NCBI RefSeq assembly: GCF_963678875.1
Contig: NZ_OY787456.1
Location: 372,001 to 436,000, forward strand
Source: an uncultured Hyphomonas sp.
GTDB taxonomy: Bacteria; Pseudomonadota; Alphaproteobacteria; Caulobacterales; Hyphomonadaceae
Length of the DNA stretch: 64,000 nt
Reading direction: 5' to 3'
This document shows, piece by piece, positions 61,823 through 64,000 of the stretch (position 1 is the stretch's first letter; each line of letters starts with the position of its first letter). The position numbers and the translations under genes were made by a program. Under the pieces are notes generated by a model, which worked only from the letters and a program-made list of their open reading frames with translations, did not search any database and had not been told where the DNA came from.

Positions 61823-62452
61823 TCACGCTTCTTTTGACGGATAATCGGGGAGTAGCTCTTCTACCAATTGTTGTAGGACTTGATCCGCTCCCCAAGCAGA
61901 AGCTGCTGCGTATGCTGCTCTCTTCTGTTGGTCGGACGCAATGGTGGAACCAGGTTTGTATACGAGGTCATGAGTGGCTTCTGAGAATGCGTGTTGGAAT
62001 AGAGTTTTGATTTGCAGCTCGAAGCATTCAGGAAAATCCGTCGGCACGTTGTCTGGAAGAGTCTCGGCAGGAATTTTTAATAGGAAATGTTTGCCTTCAT
62101 ATCCAAACTCTTGTGAGGATTCTGGATGCTTCTCACTTTCTTCGTACGACGTGTAATAGGAATCAATAATGTCATCGATAACGACAACGGTTTGTGGGTA
62201 GAAAACAACAATCCGCACACCGATTAAATCTTGAATTTGCTCAAATGGATCCTTATATTTTGCTGATCCATCTTCAAGTTCTTTTGTGGCTTTACCTAGG
62301 AAGCTTTCTACTGATTTTGCTCGTGCTGATACTCGGTCGATGAACTTGGTTGTGAGAAATTTTCCAGCAACATGTTCTCGCAAAAGATTAGTGCACGGAA
62401 CGAGGTAATTGTCGTGGAGATCCGAATACCTTAGCTCCAGATTGGTCATCAC
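61823..62452 (-). CDS. RelA/SpoT-domain nucleotide pyrophosphokinase
   Basis: The 209-residue protein is a stand-alone synthetase domain (PF04607). It has FIDRVSARAKSVESFLGKA, DLIGVRIVVFY (Asp75), GYEGKHFLLK in the GYxxxH position, and FELQIKTLFQHAFSEATHDLVYK, where typical enzymes read ELQIRTLLQHAWAEIEH. No HD hydrolase or regulatory domain is present. It may make (p)ppGpp/(p)ppApp or pyrophosphorylate tRNA, as toxSAS toxins do. The start is GTG at 62452 or ATG at 62449, overlapping the stop of the upstream gene (TGATG), so translation is coupled. Base composition is markedly AT-rich. Confidence 0.85.
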   Translation of the reverse strand: MMTNLELRYSDLHDNYLVPCTNLLREHVAGKFLTTKFIDRVSARAKSVESFLGKATKELEDGSAKYKDPFEQIQDLIGVRIVVFYPQTVVVIDDIIDSYYTSYEESEKHPESSQEFGYEGKHFLLKIPAETLPDNVPTDFPECFELQIKTLFQHAFSEATHDLVYKPGSTIASDQQKRAAYAAASAWGADQVLQQLVEELLPDYPSKEA

Positions 62453-63495
62453 ATCGCCCCATTAGCTCTGGTTTTTTGAACTTTGGAGTTGATGATTCTG
62501 CCGCGTGTGGTGATCTCCGTTTCATCTCCTACTTCTTTTTCGTGTACAACTTCCTCATAATCCTGGACTTCAGCAGTGATCATGACTCCAGTGTGAAGCA
62601 GTTTGGATTGGTAGCGGAATGATGACTTGAAGTAGTCTACGTTTAGCTCAAAGGTCTCCGCCATCGCGTGCGGACCCAGTTTTTTTTCCACCGCATTGAT
62701 GAATTCGTCAGGGAGATTCAACAAACCAAGAAGTTCGCTTGGCGTGTGTTTTTGGCCGCCAAAGTTTTGAAGTGTTCTGGCTGCTGCTGCTAGTAGCATC
62801 TTGTCTTCGAGGTCGTCTGTAGAGTTGTAGACTTCCCTCAGTGCAGTGGCGAAACGTTCACTACCCGCTTGGGGTGTTACAGCCAGTTCACACGCCAGAA
62901 AATCTTCGATCCAGTATCTGGAGCTTGGGCTTTTTGTATCATTGACCTGCTTGTCCACGGCCGTGCCGCTCCTTCGAGTAGAGGTAGGACTCAGGCGATG
63001 AAAGACGACTGCTTTATAGGAATTTCGATTCTTCATAAAAAGCTTGTCAACAAAAGAGACTGTTAGCTTGCCGTCTTGGTCGTCAGCCATGATCCCTTCG
63101 TCGGCAGGGAAGCGTGAAATCATGATTTTTGAATGGCCACTTTCCACTCCTCCAATGACAAACAGTAGTCCGGGGCCAGTCACTCCATTTGTAAAATTCA
63201 GCAGACGTAGCGCCAGTTTGTGAACAACCTCTCCCCTTTCGGGTTCCGAAGGTGCCTCTAGGATATCGATTAATGTTTGGCGAACATCGTTGTACTGATC
63301 ACCAGTCTCGCTCTTTCGAAAAATTACTTCAATTTTGCATTCGTTAGCGGACTTGTCGAAAACCCCGCTCAGAATTGCATATAAGTCGCCAGAAAGCGGG
63401 ACGGGTGTGCCAATCGGAGGACTTTCTTCCTCGTCGTCGGTTGGCTTAACCAGGTACGAGTGAATGAATGTTATTCCATCAGAATGATCCACCAT
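62449..63495 (-). CDS. Unknown protein coupled to the RelA/SpoT-domain gene
   Basis: The 348-residue protein starts MVDHSDGITFIHSYLV. It contains FISRFPADEG-like ISRFPADEGIMADDQDGKLTVSFVDKLFMKN and ends with KEVGDETEITTRGRIINSKVQKTR, faintly reminiscent of NdpA/YejK nucleoid-associated proteins, but I cannot assign it. GGAGG lies 10 bases before the ATG. It is translationally coupled to the downstream synthetase and shares its low GC. It could be an antitoxin, a phage sensor or a DNA-binding partner; all of these are inference. Confidence 0.6.
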   Translation of the reverse strand: MVDHSDGITFIHSYLVKPTDDEEESPPIGTPVPLSGDLYAILSGVFDKSANECKIEVIFRKSETGDQYNDVRQTLIDILEAPSEPERGEVVHKLALRLLNFTNGVTGPGLLFVIGGVESGHSKIMISRFPADEGIMADDQDGKLTVSFVDKLFMKNRNSYKAVVFHRLSPTSTRRSGTAVDKQVNDTKSPSSRYWIEDFLACELAVTPQAGSERFATALREVYNSTDDLEDKMLLAAAARTLQNFGGQKHTPSELLGLLNLPDEFINAVEKKLGPHAMAETFELNVDYFKSSFRYQSKLLHTGVMITAEVQDYEEVVHEKEVGDETEITTRGRIINSKVQKTRANGAM

Positions 63496-63532
63496 GCCTC
63501 AAAGTGCCTCCAGCAATCGTGTTAGAAGCTAT

Positions 63533-63661
63533 TCAAGACAGCCCCAGCTCTTCCTCCCGTCGCCGCTTCACCTCGTCCCGCAGGCGGGCCGCTTCTTCGA
63601 ACGCCAGGTTCGCGGCGGCTTTGCGCATCTGCTTTTCGAGGTCGGCGACCACAGCCTTGTT
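63533..63661 (-). pseudogene. Detached 3' end of uvrB (UVR motif)
   Basis: The minus strand encodes NKAVVADLEKQMRKAAANL and continues FEEAARLRDEVKRR to a stop at 63533, a good match to the UVR domain at the UvrB C-terminus that contacts UvrC. Upstream in the same frame the similarity stops and a TAA follows after about 15 more codons. Only TTG (63691) or GTG (63652) could start it. It looks like the tail of a uvrB gene left by insertion or recombination, directly beside the low-GC module. Confidence 0.75.
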
Positions 63662-63706
63662 ATCTAGCCGTAATTCTCCCGCAGGTGGCAAGGATTTTCT
63701 TGTCTG

Positions 63707-64000
63707 TTAGTTCTGGTTCTGCGAAACGAGGACCATGATCATGCGGCCCTTGCCCATGGCGGAATTGGTGCAGCCCTGGCGCCGGCCCGCCTTCTCCCTG
63801 AGGGCGGTCGAGCCCTTGGAGACGCATTTGAAGACCCAGTCGCGTTTCACGCCATAGCGCTGCATCGCTTTGAGGCCAGCTTTCATGCCCGGCTTTTTCA
63901 TCTGGGCCTTCGGGCGGGTGCCGTCGGTGAGGTTGAAGCCGATGCTGGCGGAGATATAGGGGATGCCCGTTCTGGAGGGCGTGCCCTGGGAGATGTCGAG
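63707..64000 (-). CDS. C-terminal part of an unknown protein (runs off the window)
   Basis: The last 97 residues of a protein whose start lies beyond the window are visible. They include GIPYISASIGFNLTDG, a basic KKPGMKAGLKAMQRYG stretch and two cysteines (KCVS, QGCTN), ending in VLVSQNQN. Codon use is GC-rich and normal for the genome. I recognise no family. The uvrB fragment follows after 45 bases. Confidence 0.6.
   Translation of the reverse strand, partial: LDISQGTPSRTGIPYISASIGFNLTDGTRPKAQMKKPGMKAGLKAMQRYGVKRDWVFKCVSKGSTALREKAGRRQGCTNSAMGKGRMIMVLVSQNQN

Noticed and set aside
63468..63710. 80-codon plus-strand frame
   Set aside because: Antisense to the uvrB UVR fragment and without a ribosome-binding site.

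Overview
The window looks like chromosomal DNA of a dimorphic, marine-type alphaproteobacterium of the Hyphomonadaceae/Caulobacterales group. This rests on high GC with strong GC3 bias, a GcrA cell-cycle regulator, a PhyR-type general stress regulator, an Irr-like Fur protein, an alphaproteobacterial serC-serA operon, a CC0125/CC1285-type lipoprotein and the ethylmalonyl-CoA pathway enzymes Ccr and Ecm. The genus is an inference. No rRNA, tRNA, CRISPR array or insertion sequence was seen.

Layout. 1-800: an AT-richer accessory gene. 860-15,500: metabolic and stress genes (UspA, Asd, a thiolase, a GST, a TetR-controlled three-gene operon with three operator palindromes, nitroreductase, SDR, YkvA, YhhN, TauD) ending in serC-serA, preceded by a likely leader RNA, and a PagL-like outer-membrane protein. 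15,500-25,600: purA, a DUF2383 protein, ccr with a small NTF2-like partner, a D-amino-acid transaminase, ecm, a RimB-RimK fusion and a Bcr/CflA transporter. 25,700-38,500: lipoproteins, a secreted sugar dehydrogenase, an aldehyde dehydrogenase, maeB, mutS, gshB, a BON protein and rsfS-rlmH. 38,800-48,750: a TAXI protein, an atypical SDR, then mutM, ubiE-ubiB, coaBC and dut, with unrelated genes between the last three. 48,800-60,000: two PspB-like proteins, a nonsense-interrupted hydrolase, a PIF1-like helicase, PhyR, Irr, GcrA, an orphan ABC permease, a caspase-fold lipoprotein with a 23-proline stalk, a thioesterase and an NhaC-family antiporter.

59,970-64,000 is the least ordinary part. It holds about 900 bases without a convincing protein gene but dense in hairpins on the minus strand, an isolated terminase-small-subunit-like gene, a nested inverted repeat, then a low-GC two-gene module: an unknown protein translationally coupled to a RelA/SpoT-domain nucleotide synthetase. 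It abuts a detached 3' fragment of uvrB. This module is the best candidate for an undescribed (possibly anti-phage or toxin-antitoxin-like) system.

Metabolically, the thiolase, Ccr and Ecm fit acetyl-CoA assimilation through the ethylmalonyl-CoA pathway, with MaeB and SerC/SerA/Asd/PurA drawing on central intermediates. PhyR, Irr, GcrA and the Psp-like proteins cover stress, iron and cell-cycle control.
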